Shown in pieces: positions 34,884 through 43,481 of a stretch of 64,000 bases of DNA (positions are counted from its first letter, which is position 1; every line of letters starts with the position of its first letter). This DNA is from Geobacter sp. OR-1. Its GTDB lineage: Bacteria > Desulfobacterota > Desulfuromonadia > Geobacterales > DSM-12255. Below the pieces are notes generated by a model. That model was not told where the DNA came from. It ran no database searches and worked only from the letters and a program-made list of their open reading frames with translations. Location: NCBI RefSeq assembly GCF_000813145.1, contig NZ_BAZF01000021.1, forward strand, positions 1 to 64,000, written 5' to 3'. Both the position numbers and the translations under genes were made by a program.

Positions 34884-35504
34884 ATGACGCTTTCAACCAT
34901 CTTCATGTTTCTCGGGGCATCAATTGCTTTGACGGTTGCGCCTGGGCCGGACAATGTCTTCGTCGTGACCCAGGGAGTCAGCCGGGGCAGAAAGGCTGCC
35001 ATAGTTACCGCGTGGGGAATGTGCAGCGGCCTGACGGTGCATACCGTGGCGGCTGCCGCAGGAATATCGGCGGTTTTCTACTCATCTGCCCTGGCGTTCC
35101 AGGCGGTAAAGTTTGCCGGCGCCGCCTATCTGCTCTATCTGGCTTGGCAGGCGCTAAGTGAGCACGGCCCGCTCAGGCTTTCCGAAGCAGGAGCAGGTTC
35201 GTGGGTGGCACTCTTTCGCCGCGGCTTTATCATGAATGTTCTGAACCCCAAGGTGGCGCTGTTTTTTCTCGCCTTTCTCCCGCAGTTCACCAGCCGCGAG
35301 GCCGGGAGTATCCCTGTGCAGATGCTTCTTCTCGGCGCAATATTCATGGTGCAGGCGCTGGTCATATTTACCGCCATCGGTTTCTGTTCCGGGAGCCTCG
35401 GCAACTGGATACTGAAGCGCCCTCAGGCCGGCCGGTGCTTTTCATGGCTTGCCGCGGCAATCTTTGCCTCCTTGGGGGTGAGACTCGCCTTTGTGCAAAG
35501 GTAG
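34884..35504 (+). CDS. LysE/RhtB-family amino-acid exporter
   Basis: This encodes 206 residues with about six membrane segments. The N-terminal ALTVAPGPDNVFVVTQGVSRGRKAA is the family signature, followed by GFIMNVLNPKVALFFLAFLPQF. Such proteins export amino acids or related small molecules. It sits between mqnE and mqnC in the same direction; whether this is chance or a link to pathway by-products is unknown. No clear RBS is seen. Confidence 0.9.
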   Translation: MTLSTIFMFLGASIALTVAPGPDNVFVVTQGVSRGRKAAIVTAWGMCSGLTVHTVAAAAGISAVFYSSALAFQAVKFAGAAYLLYLAWQALSEHGPLRLSEAGAGSWVALFRRGFIMNVLNPKVALFFLAFLPQFTSREAGSIPVQMLLLGAIFMVQALVIFTAIGFCSGSLGNWILKRPQAGRCFSWLAAAIFASLGVRLAFVQR

Positions 35505-35508
35505 GAAT

Positions 35509-36579
35509 ATGAAGTCGATAGAGACAATGGTTGAGAAGATCGGGCAGGGATACCACCCCAATCGCGAGGATGCCTTGAAGCTGCTGATCGACGGTGACCT
35601 GTTGCAACTCGGGAAGCTCGCGGATTCGATCCGGAGGCGGAGACACCCGGAAAATCTTGTAACGTTCGTTGTGGACCGTAACATCAACTATACCAACATC
35701 TGCGAATCAAAATGCCGCTTCTGCGCCTTTTATCGGGACGAAGCAGCTCCGGATGCCTTTGTGCTGGCAGAAGAGGAGATATTCGAGAAGATCGAGGAAC
35801 TGGTTGCTGTTGGTGGGACCCAGCTCTTGATGCAGGGCGGGCTCCATCCGGCACTCGGAATCGAGTGGTTCGAGAGACTTTTTCAGGCGATCAAGGCCAG
35901 ATTCCCGCAAGTTCAGAACCACTCCCTGTCTCCTGCCGAAATTACCCAGATTGCCCAGGTTTCCAGGCTGACAGTCACGGAAGCGTTGCGCCGCCTGAAG
36001 GAGGCTGGGCTGGACTCGGTCCCCGGTGGTGGGGCGGAAATTCTGGTCGACCGGATTCGCCGGGAGATCTCGCCGAAAAAAATCGGCTGGGAGGGGTGGG
36101 CCGCCGTGATGCATGAAGCAGCTCGGCTGGGGATGCCTACCACCGCGACCATGATGTTTGGCAGCACCGAGAGCCCGGCTGATATCGTCGAACATATCTA
36201 TCGGGTGCGCGAACTCCAGATGGACGGGGGGAGTTTTACCGCGTTCATCCCCTGGACCTATCAGTCCGGGAACACTGAACTCGGTGGCAAATCCGCTACC
36301 GGTGTCGAATATCTCAAGGTTCTGGCCTTGTCGCGCATAGTTTTGGACAATGTCCCCAATATTCAGGCAAGTTGGGTGACCCAGGGGGCGAAAATGGCCC
36401 AGGTGGCCTTGTTTTTCGGGGCCAACGACCTTGGGGGGACCATGCTGGAAGAGAATGTGGTTGCCGCTGCCGGGTGCCATTTCCGGATGAGCATGGCCGA
36501 GATGGTGGAGCTGATTCATGGCGCCGGGTTCCGTGCTGCTCAGCGGACAACCCTGTACAATATCGTGAAGGAGTATTGA
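35509..36579 (+). CDS. mqnC: Cyclic dehypoxanthine futalosine synthase (radical SAM)
   Basis: The start at ATG 35509 follows AGGTAGGA. It encodes 356 residues. The radical SAM motif CESKCRFCAFYR after NINYTNI, with MQGGLHPALGIEWFE and GGGAEILVDRIR, identifies MqnC. It closes the second ring to give cyclic dehypoxanthine futalosine. The stop overlaps the ATG of the RNase D gene by one base (TGATG), so the two are translationally coupled. Confidence 0.93.
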   Translation: MKSIETMVEKIGQGYHPNREDALKLLIDGDLLQLGKLADSIRRRRHPENLVTFVVDRNINYTNICESKCRFCAFYRDEAAPDAFVLAEEEIFEKIEELVAVGGTQLLMQGGLHPALGIEWFERLFQAIKARFPQVQNHSLSPAEITQIAQVSRLTVTEALRRLKEAGLDSVPGGGAEILVDRIRREISPKKIGWEGWAAVMHEAARLGMPTTATMMFGSTESPADIVEHIYRVRELQMDGGSFTAFIPWTYQSGNTELGGKSATGVEYLKVLALSRIVLDNVPNIQASWVTQGAKMAQVALFFGANDLGGTMLEENVVAAAGCHFRMSMAEMVELIHGAGFRAAQRTTLYNIVKEY

Positions 36580-37700
36580 TGGGATTTGAATTTATTGCCA
36601 CGTCTGCCGGGCTCGCTGCAGCGGTAAGGCGCCTTGAGGGGGAGCCGTTGCTGGCATGCGACATCGAGGCCGATTCCATGCACCATTACCGGGAAAAAGT
36701 CTGTCTGGTGCAGATATCTTCGCCGACTTCTTGTTATATCATTGACCCTCTGGCCTGTCGGGACCTGTCGGAACTGAAGCCGATTTTTGCCGATCATCTT
36801 ACCTGCAAGATATTTCACGGGGCTGATTATGATGTGCGGTCTCTGTATCGCGATTTCGGCATTGAGATCAACAATCTGTTCGACACCATGATTGCGAGCC
36901 AGTTTCTCGGTGAAAACGAGTTCGGGCTTGCGGCAGTGTTGCGAAAGCGATTTGGTGCCGAACTGGACAAGAGGTTTCAGCAGGCTGACTGGAGCCGCCG
37001 GCCGATTTCACAGGAGATGCTGGATTACGCGATAAAGGATACCACCCTTTTGATTCCGCTCTATGAGCAGCTTTCCCGCGAACTGCTCGACATCGGTCGG
37101 CTCGAATGGGTTAAGGAAGAATGTGAACTGCTCTCCCACGTCAGAAGTGCTGAGCGCGGTGACGAGCCGTTGTTCTTGAGGTTCAAGGGGGCAGCGAAGA
37201 TGTCTCCGGCAACGCTGGCGGTTCTGGAGAAGCTGCTCAGATTCAGGGAGATTGAGGCTGAGCGGCGGGACCTGCCGCTGTTCAAGGTCCTGGGAAACGA
37301 GTCCATCAAGGGATTGGCCGAGCGAAAGCCGGCTACGTTGGCGGAAATGGAAGGGATAGCCGGCTTGTCGCCCCGGCTGATTCAGCGATACTGCGAGCAG
37401 CTCATGAAGGCAATTCAGGAGGGGGTTGCCGTGCCGCCCGAACAGCTGCCGGCATATCCTTTTTCTCCCCGACGGAAGAGAACTGCTGCCCAGGATGAAA
37501 GACTAAAGAAGTTAAAATCGTGGCGTGAGGAAAAAGCGGTCAAGAGCGGTTTGGCCCCCGGGCTCATTGCCAACAATGCGTTGCTGGAAATACTTGCCGA
37601 GCGGCACAATAATGGTGACCAAAAGGCGCTAATGGACAATCTCAAGCAGTGGCAGATAAGTGCATTCGGCAGTGAGCTTGCGGCAGTATTGGGAGATTAG
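36579..37700 (+). CDS. rnd: Ribonuclease D
   Basis: This encodes 373 residues. The DEDD exonuclease domain shows DIEADSMHHY (ExoI), FHGADYDVRSLYRDFG (ExoII) and the YAIKDTTLLIPLY segment (ExoIII). Two HRDC-type helical regions follow (about 210-290 and the C-terminus), as in RNase D, which trims tRNA 3' ends. The AAGGAG of its RBS lies in the end of mqnC. It is last in this plus-strand run and converges with the zinc-ribbon gene 6 bases away. Confidence 0.92.
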   Translation: MGFEFIATSAGLAAAVRRLEGEPLLACDIEADSMHHYREKVCLVQISSPTSCYIIDPLACRDLSELKPIFADHLTCKIFHGADYDVRSLYRDFGIEINNLFDTMIASQFLGENEFGLAAVLRKRFGAELDKRFQQADWSRRPISQEMLDYAIKDTTLLIPLYEQLSRELLDIGRLEWVKEECELLSHVRSAERGDEPLFLRFKGAAKMSPATLAVLEKLLRFREIEAERRDLPLFKVLGNESIKGLAERKPATLAEMEGIAGLSPRLIQRYCEQLMKAIQEGVAVPPEQLPAYPFSPRRKRTAAQDERLKKLKSWREEKAVKSGLAPGLIANNALLEILAERHNNGDQKALMDNLKQWQISAFGSELAAVLGD

Positions 37701-37706
37701 TCACTC

Positions 37707-38744
37707 CTATTTTTTCTTTTCATCCGGTTCACCGAACAGTGCATCGAACTCACTGCCGGTAAGTTGGGGGGATTTCTGGTCAACGTTGTTGGCAGTTCCC
37801 GACTGCTGCGGCTCCGGAAGATCCATTAAAAAACCCTCCAGATCGAACTCCCCGGCGGTGCCTGCCAGTTGCGGCTCTCCCTTTCCTGTGGTATCCCCCC
37901 CGTCCAGGTCACTGAATGGATCGAATGGAAATTCTGCATCAGCCAGAGCCTCACTGCTCCCCTCACTCCGGTCAAAAGCATCGGCAGGCTGATCAGCGAC
38001 GTTGTCATCAAAGGCGAATTCGCCGAAAATGTTGTCCGCTGCATCCTGACTGGCTGGAACTTCAGCCGGCCCGGTTTCTTGAGGCAACACAGGCTGCTGC
38101 TCTGAGAGATCGAAAGCGAATTCGCCGAAAACGCCGGCCGACGAATCCTGGTCATCCGTTTGTTCTGTAGCGAAGGAAGGGATGCTTTCATCCGGCAGTG
38201 CGATCTCCTGCTGTTGTTCTGTGGGAAGATCCAACGAAAAGTCGCCGAAGGCATCGGTTGTTATATTCAGACTTGCCGCCTGCTCTTCAGGTTGAGGTGG
38301 TGGCGTGGGGGCCTGCTGCCGGTCCGGAAGATGTAACGAGAGTTCTTCCAGGAGGTCCTTTGTCGTAGCTCCCTGCTTTTCTGAAGTTTCCTCGGGAAGT
38401 TGTTCATCAAAGGAGAACGGGTCTGAGTTTTGCTGCGGCTCTTGGCCGGGCTCTTCTCCGAAGTTGATCTCGAAATCGTCGCTGCTTGGGCCATCTGAAG
38501 CGGGTGGAGTAGGCGGAGCGGGCGGAGATGTCGTGTCCCACTGGAAGATATCGTCCCCGCTGCTTGCGGGTACTTGCTGTTCAGCCTCGGCAGACAGGGT
38601 AGCCGAAGCTACCGCAGTTATTCCTGCCGGAAGCACCAGCGTTTTTATCCCGAGCGATTCCTTGAAGGTGGCGAGGGAATTGCCGCATTTTTTGCAGCTG
38701 TCCAGGTACTCGAAACTATTGTATCCGCATTTGGGGCACTTCAT
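37707..38744 (-). CDS. Zinc-ribbon protein with acidic repeats
   Basis: This encodes 345 residues. The N-terminal zinc ribbon uses Cys3, Cys6, Cys17 and Cys20 (KCPKCGYNSFEYLDSCKKCG). The rest is acidic and low in predicted structure, rich in Gln, Pro, Glu and Asp, and carries a repeated short motif of the type FGEFAFDL (near residues 165, 210 and 245), with related endings EFDLEGFLMDL and EFDALFGEPDE. It may be a scaffold that binds a partner several times (inference). The RBS is GGAG. It is convergent with rnd and upstream of no clear operon partner. Confidence 0.7.
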   Translation of the reverse strand: MKCPKCGYNSFEYLDSCKKCGNSLATFKESLGIKTLVLPAGITAVASATLSAEAEQQVPASSGDDIFQWDTTSPPAPPTPPASDGPSSDDFEINFGEEPGQEPQQNSDPFSFDEQLPEETSEKQGATTKDLLEELSLHLPDRQQAPTPPPQPEEQAASLNITTDAFGDFSLDLPTEQQQEIALPDESIPSFATEQTDDQDSSAGVFGEFAFDLSEQQPVLPQETGPAEVPASQDAADNIFGEFAFDDNVADQPADAFDRSEGSSEALADAEFPFDPFSDLDGGDTTGKGEPQLAGTAGEFDLEGFLMDLPEPQQSGTANNVDQKSPQLTGSEFDALFGEPDEKKK

Positions 38745-38858
38745 CGTTTCACTCCTTTGCGGCAGAAAGCTTTTCGCGACGTTGAATCCTGTCTGGGCGG
38801 ATTCTCGGGCGTTACCCTACTTTTCGGCAGGTAACCGCGAAGCTTTACCGATAGTTGC

Positions 38859-39602
38859 TCAACCAATATCTCCCCATTGATACTGAAGTATCGCCAGCAT
38901 GGCTATGCCAGCCGTTTCCGTCCTCAAAATTCTGGGGCCCAGTGATACCGTCACGCAACCGTTTGAGCGGGCCGAAGAAACCTCTGTCTCGGAAAATCCG
39001 CCTTCCGGTCCTGCCAGTATGGTTACCTTATCCGGCCGGTCGATACCTGCCAGGGTTTCACGCAGGCGGTTCGTCTGCTCGCGCTCGAATAGCAAAAGTT
39101 TAACAGACTGACCCGCACCCTGCAATGCGGCTTCCAAAGTTTCGGCATAAGTAACGGCCGGTACGGTGGTGCGTTCTGACTGTCTTGAAGCTTCTGATGC
39201 GATTTTATTCCATCTGGTGATCTTGGTTGCTAGTTGGGCTTTAGGGATCTTGACTACCGAGCGGGACGATGGGAAGGCGATGATGGAATGCACCCCGAGT
39301 TCCGTGGCCTTCTGAATTATCAGGTCGAATTTATCGCTTCTGGGGAGTCCCTGGACCAGGGTCATGGCGGGAATCCCCTGGCGGTCAATGGAGATGGAGT
39401 GTCGGTCAAGAATATCAAGGATGAGGCTGCGGCTGTCGATCCGGCGGATGACAGCGGTAAATTCCGCTCCAACAACATCGCATAATATCACCAGGTCTTC
39501 TGGGTGAAGGCGGAGTACCCGTACCATGTGCCGGTACAGTTCACCATCGATGGTTAAGGATTCGCCTGGAACAAGCTCTGTGGCTACGAGGAATCTGCGC
39601 AT
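38859..39602 (-). CDS. rsmE: 16S rRNA m3U1498 methyltransferase
   Basis: This encodes 247 residues. The N-terminal PUA-like part (HMVRVLRLHPEDLVILCD) and the SPOUT-fold C-terminus with the knot motifs ILAGPEGGFSETE and VSLGPRILRTETA identify RsmE. Its ATG is directly after the prmA stop, so the two translation-related methyltransferases form an operon. Confidence 0.95.
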   Translation of the reverse strand: MRRFLVATELVPGESLTIDGELYRHMVRVLRLHPEDLVILCDVVGAEFTAVIRRIDSRSLILDILDRHSISIDRQGIPAMTLVQGLPRSDKFDLIIQKATELGVHSIIAFPSSRSVVKIPKAQLATKITRWNKIASEASRQSERTTVPAVTYAETLEAALQGAGQSVKLLLFEREQTNRLRETLAGIDRPDKVTILAGPEGGFSETEVSSARSNGCVTVSLGPRILRTETAGIAMLAILQYQWGDIG

Positions 39603-40544
39603 TCAACGGTTCCGAATGAATGAAAGGCAGCACCATTCGTCCTGCCGGGTGATTTCCAACTGACTGAGCCCACAATCAAGGTAGGCATCCGTAACCCGTT
39701 CTTCCCGCTCTGTAAGTATGCCGGACAGGACAATGATTCCTCCTGGCAGAAGATGGGCAACAAGCTCCGGGGCCATCCTGATCAGGTCTTCAGCAAGGAT
39801 GTTTGCCAGTATTACGGCGAAAGAGCCGTCGATTCGGTCCAGAGGCGTTGTCGCTACTTCGATATCTTCTGTAATGCCGTTATTGCCGAGGTTTTCCATT
39901 GCTACCCGGATCGCCTCCGGATCGATGTCCAGCGCGACAATTCTACCGGCACCCAGTTTGCGTGCTGCTATGGCAAGGACGCCCGAGCCGGTACCCACGT
40001 CGAGAATTGTCGGCGGGTTATTCGGCAGAGGCGCGTCATAAGGCGGGAGATGCGCCAAAATCCTTTCAATTGTCTCAAGGCAGAGGCGTGTCGTGGCATG
40101 GGTGCCGGTGCCGAAAGCCATCCCCGGATCAATCTCTATGACAAGCCTGTCTCCGAACTCGTCAGACTCCTCCCAGGAGGGTTTCAGCAGCAGTCGCTTC
40201 CCGATCGGGCTTGGATGAAAATGCTGTTTCCAGCTGGTTGCCCAGTCTTCCCGGCAGACCGGTTTTACCTGGGGCGGTGTCTGCTCGAATTCCGGGTGAT
40301 TTGAGCAGAGTGCTGCAACCAGGCGTTCGGATTCTGCGAGCAGCCGGGGGAATTCCGGGGTATCAGGAAAATAAGAGTGGATTGTAACGACATCCGGTTC
40401 GGTGAGAGCGTCAATAGAGAAGGTATCAAGGGTTTGATTGTCTATGCACACGCCGTTGCCGGTAAGCGCAAAGAGTTCTTCTGAGAGCTGATCCGCCAGA
40501 CCGGCGGGAATTTGAAAGGCAACCTCCACCCAACCATCAGACAT
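39603..40544 (-). CDS. prmA: Ribosomal protein L11 methyltransferase
   Basis: I start at ATG 40544 (AGGAGG 8 bases upstream) instead of the in-frame start at 40565. It encodes 313 residues. The SAM-binding motif LDVGTGSGVLAIAARKLG, the upstream DPGMAFGTGTHATTRL and the later ILANILAEDL are typical of PrmA, which trimethylates L11. rsmE follows without a gap. Confidence 0.95.
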   Translation of the reverse strand: MSDGWVEVAFQIPAGLADQLSEELFALTGNGVCIDNQTLDTFSIDALTEPDVVTIHSYFPDTPEFPRLLAESERLVAALCSNHPEFEQTPPQVKPVCREDWATSWKQHFHPSPIGKRLLLKPSWEESDEFGDRLVIEIDPGMAFGTGTHATTRLCLETIERILAHLPPYDAPLPNNPPTILDVGTGSGVLAIAARKLGAGRIVALDIDPEAIRVAMENLGNNGITEDIEVATTPLDRIDGSFAVILANILAEDLIRMAPELVAHLLPGGIIVLSGILTEREERVTDAYLDCGLSQLEITRQDEWCCLSFIRNR

Positions 40545-40690
40545 GTAAAGATCCTCCTGCAGCAATAAGATGGTCCGGCTGGAGCTAACCTAGCAGAACG
40601 AAACAGTATTGGTCAATGAAATTCCCTTGACAAAGAGGGGCTTGCAGTGTAATTCATTAAAATAAATTTTTTATAAACCGGGGTGATTGA

Positions 40691-41857
40691 GTGGACGTTG
40701 CTTCGCTCAAAGATGCTGTAGTCAAAGTCATACGGTCGCGAGAGCAAGATTTCATAGCAATATCGCACGAACTTTTTAAGCATCCAGAGACGGGATTGCA
40801 GGAACACCGCTCATCGGAATTATTGTGTAAATTCCTGAAGCGTGAAGGCTTCAGGGTGCAATACGGATTGGCCGGGATGGAAACCGCTTTCATGGCGTCT
40901 CGTGGCGACACCGGCCCTTCAATCGCAATCCTGGCGGAAATGGACGCATTGCCTGAACTCGGACACGCTTGCGGACATAATATTATTGCTGCAGCTGCAC
41001 TGGGCGCGGCAACCGGCTTGCGTGCAGTTTTGTCGAATGAGGACATCAGGCTGACGGTCTTGGGCACTCCGGCAGAAGAGCAGGGAATTGGGAAAATCGA
41101 GCTGATCAAGGCCGGCTACTTCGACCGGATTGATTTTGCGATGATGGTTCATCCGTCATCACGGCGTTACATCACGAAGGCGTATCTGGGGCTGGCCCGG
41201 TTGAAGTTTATATTTTTCGGGCGACCGGCGCACGCCTCTGCTTATCCTGAAGAGGGGATCAACGCTTTGGATGCGGTTATCCAGACGTTTAACGCAATAA
41301 ATGCCCTCAGACAGCAAACAGCTCAGGATGTAAGAATCCACGGGATTATTACCGAAGGCGGGACTGCCCCGAATATCATCCCGGCCCGCGCCGCGTGCAG
41401 TTTTTATGTCCGCGCCATGGATCTGGACCGGGTCCATCAAACGGTCAAGCGTGTTATTGCCTGCGCTCAGGGGGCTGCAACCGCTGCAGGCTGCGAAGTT
41501 GAAGTTGTGGAAGATCCGCGGATAATGGCGCCTTTCAGGATCAATGCGGCTTTCTCCGAGCTGTATGCTATACAGTTGCAGGCTCTCGGACTGCAGGTGG
41601 ATGAGGTTCCGGTTGACCGGAACTGCGGTTCTTCCGATATCGGCAATGTCTCCCAGATAGTGCCGACCATTCATCCTCATGTGCCGATAGGTTTAGGGAT
41701 AAACATTCACAGCAACACCTTTGCCGAAGCCTCGGTTTCGCCCAAGGGAGATCAGGCCGTGCTCGAGGGTGCATGTGCACTAGCGATGGCTGCAGTTGAG
41801 CTGGCATGCGATCCGGAATGCCGCCAGAGGATTACTGAAGAGTTCCGGAATAGTTGA
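40691..41857 (+). CDS. M20-family amidohydrolase
   Basis: This encodes 388 residues from GTG 40691 (RBS GGGGTG). Metal-binding features include AEMDALPELGHACGHN, GTPAEEQGIGK and MVHPSS, with a dimerisation lid in the middle (FFGRPAHASAYPEEGINALDA). It is closest in pattern to the AbgB/IAL amidohydrolase group of M20, which removes acyl or aminoacyl groups from small amides. The true substrate cannot be read from sequence. A TTGACA at 40627 may be part of its promoter, but the -10 is poor. Confidence 0.85.
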   Translation: MDVASLKDAVVKVIRSREQDFIAISHELFKHPETGLQEHRSSELLCKFLKREGFRVQYGLAGMETAFMASRGDTGPSIAILAEMDALPELGHACGHNIIAAAALGAATGLRAVLSNEDIRLTVLGTPAEEQGIGKIELIKAGYFDRIDFAMMVHPSSRRYITKAYLGLARLKFIFFGRPAHASAYPEEGINALDAVIQTFNAINALRQQTAQDVRIHGIITEGGTAPNIIPARAACSFYVRAMDLDRVHQTVKRVIACAQGAATAAGCEVEVVEDPRIMAPFRINAAFSELYAIQLQALGLQVDEVPVDRNCGSSDIGNVSQIVPTIHPHVPIGLGINIHSNTFAEASVSPKGDQAVLEGACALAMAAVELACDPECRQRITEEFRNS

Positions 41858-41902
41858 CAAAAAATTTGCTGAAATTCCAATCCATGATATTGTTAATGAG
41901 AC

Positions 41903-42745
41903 ATGCTAATGATTAAGCACTTAAACGAAGAATTGATCCAGCATCTGTATTTACTTTCCGATTCAACCGGAGAGACGGTTGAACGTGTGGTTCGTGCGGC
42001 TCTTTCCCAGTTCCAGGGGGGGAATTCACGGCTGCACCGATTGAGCGGATTAAGAAGCCGTTCCGATATCGATGACGCACTGGCCGGTCCCAAAGGAACG
42101 CCTGGACTGATAATTTACACGCTGGTCAACCCTGACCTGGCTGAGTACCTGCGCAACGAGGTGGAGCATTATGGCCTCGATGCCATCGATCTCATCAGCC
42201 CATTGCTGTACAAACTCTCCGATCTGCTGGGCCGGGCACCGCGAGAAGAGCCGGGCTTGCTCCATCAGGTCGATACCGAGTACTTCAAGCGGGTAGAAGC
42301 GGTAAATTTCACTGTTAAGCAGGACGACGGTCAGGAACTTCGTCATCTCTATCGCGCCGACATGGTACTGGTAGGGGTATCGAGAACTTCAAAGACCCCT
42401 CTGTCCATTTATCTTGCCCACAAGGGATACAAGGTTGCAAACGTTCCGCTGGTGAAAGGGATTGAGCCTCCACGTGAGCTGTTTGAGATCGACCAGAAGA
42501 AGGTGGTTGGCCTTTTGATAGATGCCAAAAGACTGGTTGAGCTTCGTTCCGCCCGGCTCAGAAATCTGCGGCAAAATCCAAGAGGTAGCTATGCGGATTA
42601 TGAGGTTGTCGAGGATGAACTGGAGTGGTGCCGCCGGATTTATCGCCGGAATCCGCAGTGGCAGGTTATTGATGTTACCAACAAGTCTGTGGAGGAATCA
42701 GCTGCGGAAATACTGAAACGCGTCAATGATGGTGTGGCAGCGTGA
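41903..42745 (+). CDS. ppsR: PEP synthase/PPDK regulatory kinase-phosphorylase (DUF299)
   Basis: This encodes 280 residues. The N-terminal [21 protein letters not shown] and the P-loop-like [15 protein letters not shown] with [10 protein letters not shown] are the signatures of the bifunctional ADP-dependent kinase/Pi-dependent phosphorylase that switches pyruvate phosphate dikinase or PEP synthase off and on. Which of the two is the target cannot be told from here. An alternative ATG at 41909 has slightly better spacing to GAG. The two-component genes follow closely. Confidence 0.9.
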   Translation: MLMIKHLNEELIQHLYLLSDSTGETVERVVRAALSQFQGGNSRLHRLSGLRSRSDIDDALAGPKGTPGLIIYTLVNPDLAEYLRNEVEHYGLDAIDLISPLLYKLSDLLGRAPREEPGLLHQVDTEYFKRVEAVNFTVKQDDGQELRHLYRADMVLVGVSRTSKTPLSIYLAHKGYKVANVPLVKGIEPPRELFEIDQKKVVGLLIDAKRLVELRSARLRNLRQNPRGSYADYEVVEDELEWCRRIYRRNPQWQVIDVTNKSVEESAAEILKRVNDGVAA

Positions 42746-42806
42746 CATTGATGCCGGCAGCTTTGGTTTTTGTTTCACTATATCAAACGCGACGAGAGGT
42801 ACTAAC

Positions 42807-43481
42807 ATGAGAATTCTAGTGGTTGAGGATGAGAAAAAAGTTTCGAGTTTTATCAAACGGGGCCTTGAGGAAGAGAAGTACGAGGTGGATACAGCTTTTG
42901 ACGGAGAGGAAGGGTTGAAGCTGGCGGTGGAAAGGCCTTATGAAGTGGTGATCCTGGACTGGATGCTGCCCAAGCAGGACGGTTTGTCGGTCCTCAAGGA
43001 ACTCAGGGCGCAGAAGAAATCAACCCCGGTTCTCATGCTGACTGCCAAGGATACGGTTGAGGACATTGTTGCCGGACTTGATTCCGGTTCCGACGACTAT
43101 CTGACCAAGCCTTTTGCTTTTGCCGAATTGCTTGCCAGGGTAAGAGCGCTGCTGCGTCGCAGTGAAATGGACCGGGGTGCGGAACTGCGTTTTGCGGATC
43201 TGAGGATTGATCCGGTAACCCATAAAGTCTGGCGTAATGACAAGGAGATCGATCTTACTGCCAAAGAGTATGCCCTTCTCGAATACTTCATGCGCAATCC
43301 GAACCAGGTTCTAACCCGGACCATGATTGCCGATCACGTCTGGGATTATACTTTTGACAGTTTTACCAATATTATCGATGTCTATGTGAATTACCTGCGG
43401 AAGAAGATTGACCGCGATGCTGACAAGAAGCTGATACACACTGTGCGGGGGGTTGGTTACATCCTGAAAGAGGAGGATTGA
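42807..43481 (+). CDS. OmpR-family response regulator
   Basis: The start at ATG 42807 follows GAGAGG and gives the canonical MRILVVEDEKKVSSF; the in-frame extension to 42726 is not needed. It encodes 224 residues. The receiver domain has its phospho-acceptor Asp in VILDWMLPKQDG, Thr in MLTAKD and Lys in LTKPFA. The C-terminal winged helix shows EYALLEYFMRNPNQVLTR and ending TVRGVGYIL. It is paired with the histidine kinase that starts right after its stop. Confidence 0.95.
   Translation: MRILVVEDEKKVSSFIKRGLEEEKYEVDTAFDGEEGLKLAVERPYEVVILDWMLPKQDGLSVLKELRAQKKSTPVLMLTAKDTVEDIVAGLDSGSDDYLTKPFAFAELLARVRALLRRSEMDRGAELRFADLRIDPVTHKVWRNDKEIDLTAKEYALLEYFMRNPNQVLTRTMIADHVWDYTFDSFTNIIDVYVNYLRKKIDRDADKKLIHTVRGVGYILKEED

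Noticed and set aside
35707-36519. Minus-strand ORF (270 codons) opposite mqnC
   Set aside because: It mirrors the mqnC reading frame and has no start signal.
37685-37720. Terminator between rnd and the zinc-ribbon gene
   Set aside because: GGAG and CTCC can pair weakly before a T run, but the stem is too short to claim.
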